This document shows, piece after piece, positions 32,870-44,861 of a DNA stretch of 64,000 nucleotides (positions within the stretch are counted from its first letter, which is position 1; each line of letters starts with the position of its first letter). Source of the DNA: Sphaerosporella brunnea (taxonomy: Eukaryota; Ascomycota; Pezizomycetes; Pezizales; Pyronemataceae); NCBI GenBank assembly GCA_008704415.1, contig VXIS01000046.1, positions 1 through 64,000 of the forward strand. Direction: 5' to 3'. The notes beneath the pieces are model-generated. The model was not told the DNA's origin and ran no database searches. It was given only the letters and a program-made list of their open reading frames with translations. The translations under genes and the position numbers were made by a program.

Positions 32870-34979
32870 TCACATCCCCGGGGGCCGCACAGAGTTGTAG
32901 CTAGTGGTTCCTGGCGGCGCCGCAGTGCCCGGCGGCGCTGCTCCTGGGGCTGCACCTGGAGGCCCTGGCTGCTGGGTCTGACCGTAGTACGCTTGGTCTG
33001 TGGTTCTGTCAGCATATCGCTTTCGAGGAGATAGAGGGTGGAGCTTACAGTACTGCATGTACGCGGCATAACCTCCATACGCGGCATAAGGATCCGCTCC
33101 AGAAGGGTATCCATAGGCGGCGTAGGGGTTTCCGTATGCCGCGGCAGTGGCATCAGTTCCAGGCGGGGAAGCAGAGGGGGGCGGGGGCGGGGGCGGGGGC
33201 GCCGCAGGAGAAGGTCCAGATGGCGGGGGAGGAGGCGGAGGCGACGCGGACTGTCCCGGCATGGGAGAGCCATACGTGGACTGGCCACCGTATCCGGGGA
33301 AGCGCGCGGGCTGCGGCTGGGACTTGTGATCTTCGTACTGCTGCCTGACTGAGGCGATGAGGTCCTCGCAAAGCTCCTTGGCACGCTGGACCTCGGCGGC
33401 ATCGGGACCAGTAACGTGCAGATACAAGGGCTCGTCACTCTCGTCAACGCCGTGCTCGCGGAAACCGGAGCCGCGTCCTTTGATCTGCACACGGCAGCGA
33501 GTCTCCTGCTGGATGTGTTTGACGTACTGGCCGCCATGACCGACCACTGACGCTCGCAAGTTGAAACCAGGAATGGGATCCAGCCCGACGGGTATCTTCT
33601 CCTCCGGCCATTTACGCTGTTCCACGTCAACCATTACTCAGTGGAATTTAGGGGTTACCTGTACTGACTCTGCCGTACTCATCACGCTCCACCGGCTCCG
33701 GAGGCTCGCGCCGTCTGAACCGGCGTTCGTCTACGAGGTTCGGGAGCTCTTGCTTCATCAGTTCCTCAATCCTGGCAACCGCCTTCTCCAGGCCCTCCTT
33801 GGTCGTGCTGGTAATGTGGAGGTAGAGCGGGGGGTTCTGCAACCATGTCAGCAAATTCCACAGATCCAGACAGTCAGACTACATACCTGTGGAGTGGCCA
33901 TGGACTTGTCGGGATAGTAGGCTCCGCGAGTTGTGACATCTTAAAACAAGAACTGCATGAGCAATAATCCTAACAAACAACCAAAAGCGGTAAAGGTGGA
34001 TAGCGTACCCGCGCCAGTCTCTTCTTTAATCTAATAAGGCACGGATGAGAGTCAGCGGCAAGACACGTAAGTATTTGTGCAATTCTATTGCACATGAGCT
34101 TGTGGTCCTCAGAACGAATATCAGTGCTAATGTGAAGAAGCTGGAAGCCACATGAGTGTGTAACAGCACAACCAAACCCGGGGGGGAGGGTGGGGGGATT
34201 GGGTAATCAAAAAAAGTAGTGGTGATGATATGATGATGGATTATAACGGTGATGAGTCCGTCCTGAGGAGAGGACTCGGAGGTGGAGCTTTACCATTTTC
34301 TGAGTAGCACCCTTGGTCAGCGTATACCGATTCCTAAGATCGTTCACTTCAATATCTTTGATGTAGTCGCCGTCCGCAATGTACATCTCGCTATTAAAGG
34401 CGGAGGTAGCCGGAGGGCTTGAGGACTTTCCGATGCTCTGCACACGGTCAATAGTGGTCCAAAAGCACGATTGTAGAAGTAGCAGCATACCGAGCGGATG
34501 GGAGGAACATCGACATGCTGGACTCCGCGTTTGGCCTGAATTTGTGCATTGATCTTGGCAGCAGCAGCAGCTATCCACAGTCAGTAACCATTCTCCGCAT
34601 CAGGGGCAGCAAAAACCATAGCCATACCAGCCGCAGCAGCCGGATCGACAGCCTTCTTACTTGGCTCGGCCGACGGGGTAGCAGAGGAGCGAGCGGTAGT
34701 CGCAGGGCTCCTGCTGCGACGACGAGGAACGCTCGCCGGAGAGCGCGAGCGACGCTCTTCACGCTCACGTTCCCGGTCGCGGTGGTGGTCGCGGTCGCGT
34801 TCACGGTGCCGGTCCTCCCGTTCGCGCGGACGGTCGTCCCAGCGTGAGCGGCCAGAAGAGCTGCCGCGGTCTTCCCTGTGACTGTCCCTTTCCCGTTCCC
34901 GGTCCCTATCCAGCCGCGGGTCTCTCGGGGAGGCATCGTCCCACTTGCTGCGCTTGCGACGTTCTGGAGAGTCGGTCAT
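32870..34979 (-). CDS. KH-domain RNA-binding protein, KHDC4/BLOM7-like
   Basis: Predicted RNA-binding factor linked to splicing through its animal relative KHDC4. Seven or eight exons. The N-terminus is an Arg/Asp/Glu/Ser-rich region (SPERRKRSKWDD, then RDRERERDSHRED and related repeats). After GKSSSPPATSAFNSEMYIAD comes the first KH core, split by two introns: RNRYTLTKGATQKM|IKEETGA|DVTTRGAYYPDKSMATPQ, then NPPLYLHITSTTKEGLEKAV and QELPNLVDERRF. A second KH-like region has IPGFNLRASVVGHGGQYVKH. The tail is Pro/Gly/Tyr-rich (PYAAYGYPSGADPYAAYGG). The last intron (51 nt, about 33000-33050) is stop-free in frame; splicing gives YMQYYQAYYGQTQQPG. The gene diverges from ILV6. Confidence 0.86.
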
Positions 34980-35542
34980 CGTGTCGAGTCTTGCCGCAGA
35001 CGGATTTGTGGGGATCAGCTAGTTATTCCAGGGCGAGGAATAACAGGTGGATAGAATCGACGGTAGCGGTTCCCTCCTTCAAAATGCAGTTGTTGAACAG
35101 GAAAAGGAGAGGGGGAGAGGGATTGGCGGTAGTGGTAGAATCTCTTCGTGTTGCCTTGCCTAAGCACATTTCCTCGCTCTGCGCTGCTCTATTGAAGTTG
35201 TCCAGCAGAATCCCTGACCCCCGCCAAGCCATCCAGCCAAACCCTAACCCAGCCATTTTAGCTGCTAACCATATGTTTTTCTGTTTTTTTTTCTTTGCGG
35301 TGACTCAAAGCAGGAAACAAATAATCGTTCCCACAAAACCGTTCGGAGCAGAACCTCGGTTCCGGTCCCGGTTCCCAGGGAAATAGAATGCCCAGAGTGA
35401 ATGGAAGTAGGAGCTGATTGGCCGCGGAACGGTGTTATCCGCCCGCCTTGTGATTCACACGACCCCCAAACCTTGAACCACTACTACCCCACTATTACCT
35501 CCCGCCGCTCCGCACCCTCTTTCCCTTCCATCTCCAATCTCG
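34980..35542. promoter_or_regulatory. Divergent promoter region, KHDC4-like gene and ILV6
   Basis: 563 bp between divergent start codons, without coding signal. It carries the TGACTCA site listed separately and T-rich tracts near 35280. Confidence 0.5.
35301..35307. promoter_or_regulatory. Gcn4/Cpc1-type site upstream of ILV6
   Basis: Perfect TGACTCA heptamer 236 bp upstream of the ILV6 ATG and 322 bp from the divergent KHDC4-like gene. ILV genes are known targets of general amino-acid control in fungi; use here is inferred. Confidence 0.58.
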
Positions 35543-36554
35543 ATGTCCAACACGCGCGCATTCCGCACGCTGCTGGCCCGCGCCCCGGCGCTGACCCGCA
35601 GCAGCAGCAGCTCGACAAGCGCGCTGGCATACAAAGCACTGCACCGACGAGTCAAACCGTTGCCCACGAGCGACACACCGGCCTGGTCCGCGTCCGCCGC
35701 GGTATCCAACATTCTGTACGAGACGCCGATCCCCTCCACCGCACCCCCGAAGCGGCACGTCCTCAACTGCCTGGTCCAGAACGAGCCGGGAGTGCTCTCG
35801 CGGGTGTCCGGAATCCTTGCTGCTAGAGGCTTCAACATCGACTCGCTGGTGGTGTGCAACACCGAGGTTGAGGACCTCTCGCGCATGACCATTGTGCTCT
35901 CTGGCCAGGATGGCGTGGTCGAGCAGGCCCGCCGGCAGCTCGAGGACCTGGTTCCCGTCTGGGCTGTCCTGGATTACTCCTCCACCCCGCTGATCCAGCG
36001 CGAACTCCTGCTGGCCAAGGTGTCGATCCTGGGCCCCGAGTACTTCGAGGAGCTGCTGGCGCACCACCGCGAGATGGCCGCCGAGACCGCCGTCGAGGGC
36101 CAGGACGGACGCATTGAGGCCGCGGAGCGCGATTTCCACCCTAGCAAGCTGGCCGCTTCCGAGGCGCTGAGACATAAGCATCAGCACCTGCGCGCCGTCA
36201 CGGATCTGACTCACCAGTTCGGAGGAAAGATTTCCGACATTTCCGAGAACAGCTGCATTGTTGAACTGTGAGTATGGCAGCAATTGCTGAGTGTATTATT
36301 TGCTGATGTGAATCAGCTCCGCGAAACCCTCCCGTATCGACGCCTTCCTGAAGCTCGTGAAGCCGTTCGGTATCCTGGAGTCTGCCAGAACCGGTATGTC
36401 GCCGTCTGTCCTATTCCAACTAGATTGCGCATCCGCTGACATGATGGCAGGTCTCATGGCCCTTCCCCGTTCTCCTCTCGCGTCGACCACAGATGAGCTT
36501 GACGTCAAGGATGCCGAGGATGTTGTCGACGCCAGCGCCCTCCCTCCGGGCTAA
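35543..36554 (+). CDS. ILV6: Acetolactate synthase regulatory (small) subunit Ilv6
   Basis: Mitochondrial regulatory subunit of acetohydroxyacid synthase, which confers valine feedback on branched-chain amino-acid synthesis. The N-terminus (MSNTRAFRTLLARAPALTRS) is a mitochondrial presequence. The first ACT domain reads HVLNCLVQNEPGVLSRVSGI then LAARGFNIDSLVVCNTEVED. The region QRELLLAKVSILGPEYFEEL and the second regulatory domain HQHLRAVTDLTHQFGGKISD follow. Two introns near the end join ENSCIVEL|SAKPSRIDAFLKLVKPFGIL and LESART|GLMALPRSPLAS. The tail is acidic (DELDVKDAEDVVDASALPPG). The first exon is over 700 nt. Confidence 0.95.
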
Positions 36555-37022
36555 ATAAAACGCTTGGTGGTGGTTCTATATCCCAACAATTGCAATTGTT
36601 ACCTCAGTTCCTGGCGTTGTTTGTAGCGTTTGTGCTGTGCTGTTGTCCATTTTCTGGTTGGGGCGGTCAATGGAATGGGCGTACCAAAGGTCAAATATAT
36701 CCCACGGCATGGTGTGTGTTCATTCTCTCTCATGCAGATCATCGTGCGTGTAGGCCATAAAAGAAACCCAATATATTGTCAACAAAAACCAAACTTCCAA
36801 AAACCCAAAACCGTCCTATACGCCATCTCCATGGTAAGCCCCAGAAATCCTTCTTCCTAATAGCGAGAGAAGGAGAGAGAGAAAAAAAAAAAAAAAAAAA
36901 GCAGTCGTCAAATAAGCCAACATCAAAAACTACTCGGAGCCACATAGGTCATTAGTTTACATCCACCTCTCTATAATAAGCAAAGGTATGGCATGCAAGG
37001 CACGCAAGCAAGCAAGGGTAAA
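36555..37022. other. Convergent 3' flanks of ILV6 and the Tag1-like gene
   Basis: 468 bp between convergent stops. It contains an A run (36882-36900) and GCAAG repeats near 36995-37015. Nothing else is seen. Confidence 0.5.
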
Positions 37023-39766
37023 TCATATCCTGATATGAGCGCCAATCGGCTCGCTACCGTTATAAAAGACGCGCATTAAACAATTGCCAATACTTAGCCT
37101 AGCCCACGCCTGTGCATAGATCTTCAAATCGCCTCCAAAAACAGCCCACATCGCATCATACCCGACGCTATCCATGTTCCAGTTGACTGGCAACCTGGGG
37201 GTGTGCGTAGCTCCATTCTTCCCCGGTTTGATAAGAAATTTGTTGGTGTAATTAATAGTCCCCAGTGTACTTCCCTCGTATATTGCTTCTCCGTCCAGGA
37301 CGTGCATAAGTATTCCATTGTGTGGCAGTGGGTTTTTGATGACAAAATCGGCCGAAGAGGAGAAGAGGTGCATCTGTTGCAAGAAGCGTTAGTGAATGGT
37401 TGCGGGAATGTAGGATCTTCCCTACCAACTGCGGCAGGGTGGATTGGCGATGTCGCTAGGTGCTTACAGTAGCTGATTCTATAAAATGTGCCGGTGGTTC
37501 CGAGGGGTTGCTGGATCCTAGCCGTGGTGCGGGGATCGTGATTTTTATGTTTTCGAGAGCCTTTCCAAGGGCGGGTATTGAGGGGAAGGAGCCTTTGTGG
37601 GTGCTGAGGGTTAAGGAGATGTTGTGACCTTTTGAATTATGATGTTAGAAGCAACTATGTCAAGCCTGCCAAAAGGCTTACCCGAGATGTAATGTCCCAT
37701 CATCTTCTCGGCAGCTTCCAAGCCCCCCTCACCACCATAGGTAATAGGATCCCAGGCCGCTTCTACAGTAATATTGTTGACCCCCTTGGTAAGATGCAAG
37801 TCCCTAACAGTGCCATTTCCAAGGACAAATCCATCATGACTGAGAAGGAGGTTGGAATACGGGACGACAGCCTCCCACGGTGTCGGATTCTCCATAGACA
37901 CGCTAATGATAAGGTTCATCGACTTCTCCGTGCTGCTGTCAATCTTGATGTCGTTCAACTTCGGGTGGGGCATGTTCCCGAATTTTGGAACGTCCAGAGT
38001 GATGTTGCCCGAGGCCGGTAGGTCATGGACGACGAAATCTCCAAGGAAAGTATCTATGCCAGCGTCTGCGGTCCCGTTGATACCGAGATTTACATTGCCA
38101 CCGCCGAAAAGCATCTTCTGAATGACCTGTGAAAAGACCTCGTAGTTGCTCACGTTGAGTGGTGCATCTCTAACTACTCCTCGGACACGCAAAAGGTTCT
38201 TATCAGGTACCCGCTCGGATTCGGCGGGTATCCAGTCTTTGATGTCGAGTGTTCCAAATTTCTTCTTCAGATAGGAGGTGTCTGCTGTGGCCTTGAGTTT
38301 GGTGATATTTAACGGGAGATTCATTTCTTCAGGAAGTGCGATGATTGCCTCGATTGTGGCGCTCAACATCGGTGCATCACTGTTGCCATCTGGGAGTTTG
38401 ATATTGACGTGCGACAAGCTGAAGGATCGAATGACATTTTCGAAGTTGTGGCCCGGGAAAGGAACAGGCACAGTGACGCTGGAAAGCATTTTGACCAGCC
38501 ATTCTGGGACACGATCGTCCTTGTTGCTTCCATCGCCGCTCACGAAAACAATTGCCTTCTGTCCGTGAAGGTAGTTACCAAGGAATAGGTCCATGGGAGA
38601 CAGGTCGGAACCGGGACAGGCGGCGACGAGCTTCGCTGGCAGAGACTGGACAAGGCCGGAAGCGTCTACCAGGATATCTTTGCGTGACTTGATGATGATA
38701 TCTGAAGTAGTGGCAGCGGCTGTCTTGATGCGTGAGTTGGCGTCACATCCCGGGATGGAAACCTGGAATCCCAATGGAGGTACTTCAAGGGCAAATGGAT
38801 ACGGATTTTCGATCACCACCGATACATTAGCTAGTATGGCTTTCTTATTGTCAAGCTGAACTTCTTGGATATAAATTTTGGTGAGATCGAAGGCAGGAAG
38901 ACTGGGAAGGTCTAGGAAGCTTGTCAGAAATGAGCTCCAAAAGTGGGTAGCACATCCAAACCTGATAATGTGAATTTTCTGAAGATGTCTCTTCGGTTGA
39001 GCCACAGAAATCCTTTCTTTAGTGTCAAGTCCGCGGCACCGACCACATTGAGAGTGTGCAAATTTCCAGACAGATATTCGGCTGCCAGCAGACGAATAGT
39101 CTCCACATCGGGGGGCATGATATCCGCCACAAAGTTCAAGATGGTGGTATGTCCATTCTGGAGATCAATGGTCATCGCAGGCACGCGGGCCTCGCCCAAG
39201 AAAGCCCAGTGATAATTTGGAGCCCAAGCCTTTATCTGAAGGTCGTTCACATGAACGCTCCGGACCATAGCCGTGCCGACCCTTCCAATCGTGCGCACAT
39301 ACCAATTCTTTACACGTCGCGCGTCAACATCCACATTTGCGCGGACGCGCACCTTGACGCCGGCTTCGGTGAACGAGTCGACCGACAAGCTCGAAAGGTC
39401 GAGCGACACTGCTTCCTGAGCATATTGTTCTGCTGTAGCAGGAACAAAGAATCCTACACAAAGGACCGCCAGCACGCCTCCGCACAGCATGGTGAGGGCG
39501 ATAATGCTGACCCATTTCTTATGTCGAGCGATTGGTTTGTCCTTCGAACTCGTGGGGGGGCCCGGCGTTGGCACTGTTATCACCGTCAACGGCGTCGTCG
39601 CTATAGTTGCTTTGCCGGCTCCTGGTGTTCTCGGTGTTTCGTCTGCCGGCGTGGATGGCATGTCGGAGTACATCCGGCCCTCTAGACATCCGAGCAGAGG
39701 CGCTCGCTCGCTAGGCTCGCCGGCTTCGGAGCGGTTCGACAGCGTGCTGGGCGGCCTTGACGACAT
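37023..39766 (-). CDS. Vacuolar Tag1-like / DUF3712 membrane protein
   Basis: Single-pass membrane protein. The start is taken at ATG 39766 (MSSRPPSTLSNRSEAGEPS) because upstream in-frame codons lack an ATG. About 90 cytoplasmic residues with an EPSERAPLLG acidic dileucine-type sorting motif precede the membrane segment (WVSIIALTMLCGGVLAVLCV). A long luminal part follows with repeated LEA2/DUF3712-like units (VNDLQIKAWAPNYHWAF, DLTKIYIQEVQLDNKKAILA, VSMENPTPWEAVVPYSNLLL). Many NxS/T sites are present. Three introns join KFTLSG|DLPSLPAFDLT, GHYISG|HNISLTLSTHKG and HFIESAT|MHLFSSSADFV. Yeast Tag1 (YLR173W) is a vacuolar protein that ends autophagy. The domain family is confident; exact orthology less so. 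Confidence 0.78.
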
Positions 39767-42700
39767 AGCTTGGGCCGAGGTCGCAAGAATAGGGCGCAAA
39801 GATTGGCACTTCTTTCTGGGGAGGGTGGGAGGAGGAGCAGGAGAGCTTAAAAGCTTGAAAGCTTCTTGCAGAGGTCGATATCAACAGTGGTACATATGCG
39901 AGAGTAGCTGGCACATGAGAGGTCAGCGATAAGAAGCTTCTCTCGCGCGGAGTGGGGCGATATGAAACCCGTCGGAATTACGTTTCAATTCCGGGGGTCA
40001 GAAGCGTGAAGATGTTGTCCAGACGTTTTGCAGACGTTGTTGTTCTGTTCGCAAATAGATGGGTCGTCTTCGTAGATGTTCCCCGTTGAAGCGTGGAGTA
40101 GGGCTTCAAGTGCGGTGATGGATTTGCAGATCTGTAGACTTGTGAATCATGATCATCCCTCTGCCCAATCGCTCGACATGGTGGTGACGCAGACACGTCG
40201 TCTCGTCGTGGCGCTTACCCCCGGCATCTACGTATCCACCGCCGTGAAGGTTGATCCGCCATCGGGATCCATGGTGAATGTGAGTCGGCGCAGCAGCCGC
40301 ACGGGCGGTGCACCGATGCTACACCACAAAAAAATGTCGAACTGACGATAATTAACTGTTATTGCCTACTGGCGTATTCTTCTTTTCAAGTTGGAAAGAC
40401 CAGCCGTTGTTCCTTCTGAGAATTTTCAATGAAGTAGGTACCTATGGTCTTACACACGCAGATCCTGTTTACGGAGAAGCGATTGTCCAATACAGACTGC
40501 TAAAAAGCAAACCTATGTGTGGTGAAAATCCGGATTTCCTGGTCCGTCCCAGCCATCAGCGTTCGTTACAATCGAGCGACTTACAGATGACACGCATCAA
40601 CATACACGTTTCTGCAACGCATCATCGATGTACTATACATATCAAAGTTTATCCCGTATCACAGATCGTTCACGTGTTGCCAGGTACCGTCACAGAGGCA
40701 GGAAACACGTGTCGATGTACAAATAGCTGGAGGCGGCACGATTACATTGTGAGATGCGAAACAACGGGGGCTTTGCTGCCTAACACAAGTTTTCGGGACA
40801 ATAGAGACATCCTGACAACATTTGCGAGTTCCCCTTTTGGGCAATATTCAGGTTCAACTGCCAGAATCTTGGCCTGCAAATTGCCCAAAAAAAGCAATCG
40901 GCAAGTGTTGTCAGGGCGGGGCAGGATGTCTCTGATGTTGTTGACGCTGGTTGCCGGGCTCTCAGTGAAAATGGCTTCTTATAACAAGAGTTCACCGTTC
41001 CGGGTAGCAAAGAACTGGGGCCTTGTCTTTGCAAACCCTTCAAGATTACAAGTCTTATAACGCCGCGGGCAGTTCACACAATTCGATACCACACATAAGA
41101 TGAACGGAATGGGGATACACCTTGGCCACTGTACAGACCCCGTTTGATCGCCCTCTGTAGTTCAAATACAATACACAAGTAATGACCTTATTTCAGAGTA
41201 CCAAGAACTCCGCCAACAATCTATAGCTTTTTTTTTTCATCCAGCGAGTGATGGACTCGCCTCAGTACGACTGCCGAATATCCAGAATTTTCAGCCACGA
41301 CATGAGAAGGCGAGTTGGGCTTCATCCACCGAAGCCCCAGTCCCAGCGGCTTACTCATCGCGGAAAAATCTCATCTTTTGCATACATAACTACAGTGCTC
41401 TGCCTTTTATTCCAAAAAATATGGTACAGACCCATACTCCGCCTTTAAAGGTTGTGCTTTCTGAGAGTCTTTACTACAGCCACCGCTTCCCCGGTGCCAA
41501 GTGGGGCGGCAACCTTTGTTGTTTGCCCACCATAGTTTCAACATCACTCTCGTCACCCTCCGGACTATCATCCCTCGGGCCCACTATACAACATCTTCCA
41601 CTCCACAGGCAGACCCTTCATGCGCGAACCGGCACAAGGCGATGGCTAATTGATATCGCACCGATTCCGGCTTCCTCTCAAAAACCTTATTGTCCAAGCA
41701 ACCTTTCTTCCAGGCGTAGAAAACATGCTGGTGGAACCCGCAGATTTCTCTAAAGCGCTCCGAACCATGTACCATAAACCCTTCAAAAATCAGTGGTAGC
41801 TGTAGCAATCGAGGTGTCGGCATTGGTGGTAATCTTCCTATGTGTAGGCAGGAGATCATCTATCGCAGTAAACATCGTCTAGCAGATCCTTGCAGGATTG
41901 TTCAACAACCTGAGTAGTAAGGACGCAGATATGGCAGCAGCATTTGCCGGAGCTCCAGCTACAACATATTTTACCGGCTTCTTGACTATTCTTTCAGCAG
42001 GCTCGGCGATTTACCAATGTTGGGTGAGTGTTGATGCAGCCCAGGTCGCGTGGGAGTTTCCTCTCTCAAAAAATAAATCCTGAGAGACGAGTATGCTGTC
42101 GGAGCTTCCAGGCTGGTCGCGTTGGTGCAGTGTCCGGCGGTGGTTGGCAGTTGTCGCGACGGGGGAATTGGTTACTCGACAATAAATCCGATTCTACAGA
42201 GTTGCATAGGCGCGCGGATGATAGTGAGAAACACCGTAGAGATTCGGTACTAAGGCAATGTGGCTAAGTGACTTTGCCATGAGGCTGAGTGACTTCTCCA
42301 CAGAGCGCAGTGACTTTGCCACATTGCCTTAGTACCGAATCTCTGGAAATCACCCACGCCATGGCCTAAAAATGCGCTATCGGGGATATGAACACTGAAA
42401 AACATGCTGCACGTCAAAAGTCTTGGTGATTCTGTGAAGCCCCACCAAAAGCGGGCGAAAATGCGCGCTTTCTGCTCAACACCAGAACACCGGTTCTTGC
42501 TTGTTGACCTCAAGACTCTCGTATCTAACAGTTCATATGTAAAAGCTCTTGTAAAAAACGTTTCAAAATTTTCAGACACCTATAAGTGCTTCAAATATCG
42601 TCACCGAAGCAGAGGTTAATCTCCTCATGACAGGAGTGCTGCATTTCAGCGGGGTTTCTCAGTTTTCACGTCCCCAAGAAAACCGCAGTCCATCAAATTG

Positions 42701-43670
42701 AGTCTATCTCAATAGGTTCAGCTTTAAAAATTGCCAGCTTGGTAGATGTATTGTTGCTATGGAAGCCGTTTTTGAAATTTTTTTGAACATGACATTTGCT
42801 TGATATTGAACTACAGCCGTTTTAAGCGAGCCAGCGTACAACAACAACAAACAGTTGATGAAAGGGCTTGACACTGGCTACAAAAATAGTTCACATAGTA
42901 GCGAACGAGTGGATTTTTTTCGTGGCTCTCAATCAGAAGACGCTGTCGTGGTTGTGCAAATTGTGATTTCCGCAGTGCAATCACCAAGACTTTTGTCTGG
43001 CGCGTGTGGGTTAGGGGTCCCAAGACTTAAAAATCCCCCGCGTAGATGGACAAAGCCCCTGCCTCGCCGTCGGCCAGCCAGCAGCAGCACCTCAAGTAGG
43101 TATATCGGCCACCATCTACCACGATCGCCCCAATCCCTGACGGTTGCGTTTTTTGTTTTTCACGACGACCGCGGAATTATTGGCATCATCACGAACTGCT
43201 GGAAATCAATCTTCAATGCAGAGCGCAGATAGACATACATACTTCCTCCTGCTCCGTCCATTCAAACCGCTTGCTGCAAACCCCCGCTCCCCTCCCCCCA
43301 TTGTTAGCTACCAAGCCATTATACCTGCCCGCACTCGATTAATTATGACAAAAAGATCGTCAAACTTCAAAAAAAAGAAAACGAAACCACACACGGCATC
43401 TCCTCTAGACCCCGCCGGAAAGACCGGCCAAATTGGGTGTGTGTGCCTGCAGGGCGAATCGTAGAGGAACTAAATAATGACAATCGCCGTTCTTTTAATT
43501 CCTCTGAGTCCTCTCCTTCACTCATCTGCATTCAACTTCTCTGTTCGTATCGTCGTCGAATTCGCTGCAGTACGTTGGGTTGTTTGTTACTCATACACCA
43601 CCCCCCACCCCCCCCCTCAGTGCATAAAAAGAAGGTTCTCACCACCAGAGCCAAACCATCACACATCACA
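39767..43670. other. 3.9-kb gene-poor island with a fold-back element
   Basis: Between the Tag1-like gene and OTC. Open frames reach 232 codons (40362-41060) but show no recognisable domain, splice pattern or composition bias. A short frame at 41934-42083 (MAAAFAGAPATTYFTGFLTI) ends at a donor-like GTGAGT and could be a gene relic. The inverted-repeat element is at 42238-42344. AT content is higher than in coding stretches, which fits decayed repeats. Confidence 0.45.
42238..42344. mobile_element. Fold-back element: 26-bp perfect inverted repeats around 21-nt tandem units
   Basis: Positions 42238-42263 (AGAGATTCGGTACTAAGGCA and six more bases) are exactly reverse-complementary to 42319-42344. 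Between and into the arms run three related 21-nt units, each with a core RAGTGACTTYKCCA form (AAGTGACTTTGCCA, GAGTGACTTCTCCA, CAGTGACTTTGCCA). No direct target-site duplication is apparent because the flanks themselves form part of the inverted repeat. It may be the core of a larger decayed element. Confidence 0.68.
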
Positions 43671-44861
43671 ATGACTCTCTGTAAGGCGACCCTCCAGCGC
43701 ATGAGCGCCAGCACCACCGCAAGACCTGCTGCTGTCCGTCTGCTATGCAACCCACTTTTAACCTTGCGCTCAATCTCAACTTCTTCTCCAGCAGCAACGA
43801 GCACCGCGCCCCGACACTTTCTGTCGATCGGCGACCTGACGCCGAAAGAGCTGTCGACGCTGGTGCGCCAGGCGACGAAAGCGAAGCATGCGATCAAGGC
43901 GGGCACCGTGCCAGAGTCGCTGAAGGGAACATTGACTGGCAAGACGATTGCGATGATGTTTTCGAAGCGGTCGACGAGGACTCGGGTCTCGACCGAAGCC
44001 GCTGTCGTCTACATGGGCGGACACCCGATGTTCCTTGGCAAGGACGACATCCAGCTCGGGGTGGGTCAACCCAGCAAAAATTGCTCCCTCTATCAATGCA
44101 ATTGGCTCTCTCTGACAATCATTTTGTGTTATTTGCGGTGCGGGAGGGGAATATAGGTCAACGAGTCCCTGTACGACACCTCAGTAGTCATCTCCTCGAT
44201 GACGTCCTGCATCGTCGCTCGCGTGGGTCCCCACAGCGACATCGCTGAACTGGCGAAGCACTCATCCGTGCCCGTCATCAACGCGCTTTCAGACCTGTAC
44301 CACCCGCTGCAGGCGGTGACCGACATCATGACGATCTCCGAGGCATTCCCATCCGGGATCGCGGGGCTGAAAGTCGCCTGGGTCGGCGACGCCAACAACG
44401 TTCTCTACGACCTGATGATCGCCTGTGCAAAGATGGGCATCAACGTCTCGATCGCGACTCCCGCGAACTACCCAGTGGACCCAGGAATGCTGGCGACGAC
44501 CGAAGCCGCCGCAAAGCTCTCCGGCTCCAAGATCGAAGTCACCACCGATCCCATCGTCGCCGTGCGCGACGCAAACGTCATCGTCACTGATACGTGGGTG
44601 AGCATGGGACAAGAGAGCGAGAAGAAGATCCGGCTGGCCCAGTTCGAAGGCTATCAGGTCTCGACGAAAATGGCTGCAAAGGCCCACAAGGACTGGAAGT
44701 TCATGCACTGTCTCCCCCGCAAACCGGAGGAGGTCACCAACGAAGTCTTTTACAGCGACAGGAGTCTCGTCTTCACGGAGGCCGAGAACAGACTTTATGC
44801 CGCTATCGCCGCGTTGGAGGCGTTTGTTGTCAAGAAGGGAAAGTTCGAGGAGGATGAGTAG
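43671..44861 (+). CDS. ARG3: Ornithine carbamoyltransferase, mitochondrial type
   Basis: Forms citrulline from ornithine and carbamoyl phosphate in arginine synthesis. The N-terminus (MTLCKATLQRMSASTTARPA, then RSISTSSPAATSTAPRHFLS) is a mitochondrial presequence, as usual in filamentous fungi. The carbamoyl-phosphate motif is FSKRSTRTRVS; next motifs are HPLQAVTDIMT and the ornithine-binding MHCLPRKPEEV. One intron after FLGKDDIQLG (44060-44157) joins to VNESLYDTSVVISSMTSCIV. The product is about 364 residues. A near match to the Gcn4 site (TGAGTCC) lies at 43505, 166 bp upstream; it differs in the last base and is weak evidence. Gene symbol follows yeast; Neurospora uses arg-12. Confidence 0.96.

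Noticed and set aside
34245..34295. Hammerhead-ribozyme-like TGATGAG with a GAGTCC/GGACTC hairpin
   Set aside because: The required GAAA core after stem II is absent (TCGG instead) and no stem I or III could be drawn. It lies in an intron of the KH-protein gene.
35495..36283. 262-codon minus-strand open frame
   Set aside because: It is antisense to ILV6 and lacks any family resemblance.
40362..41060. 232-codon plus-strand open frame in a gene-poor island
   Set aside because: No domain, signal, repeat or splice context; a chance frame or decayed repeat is likelier.
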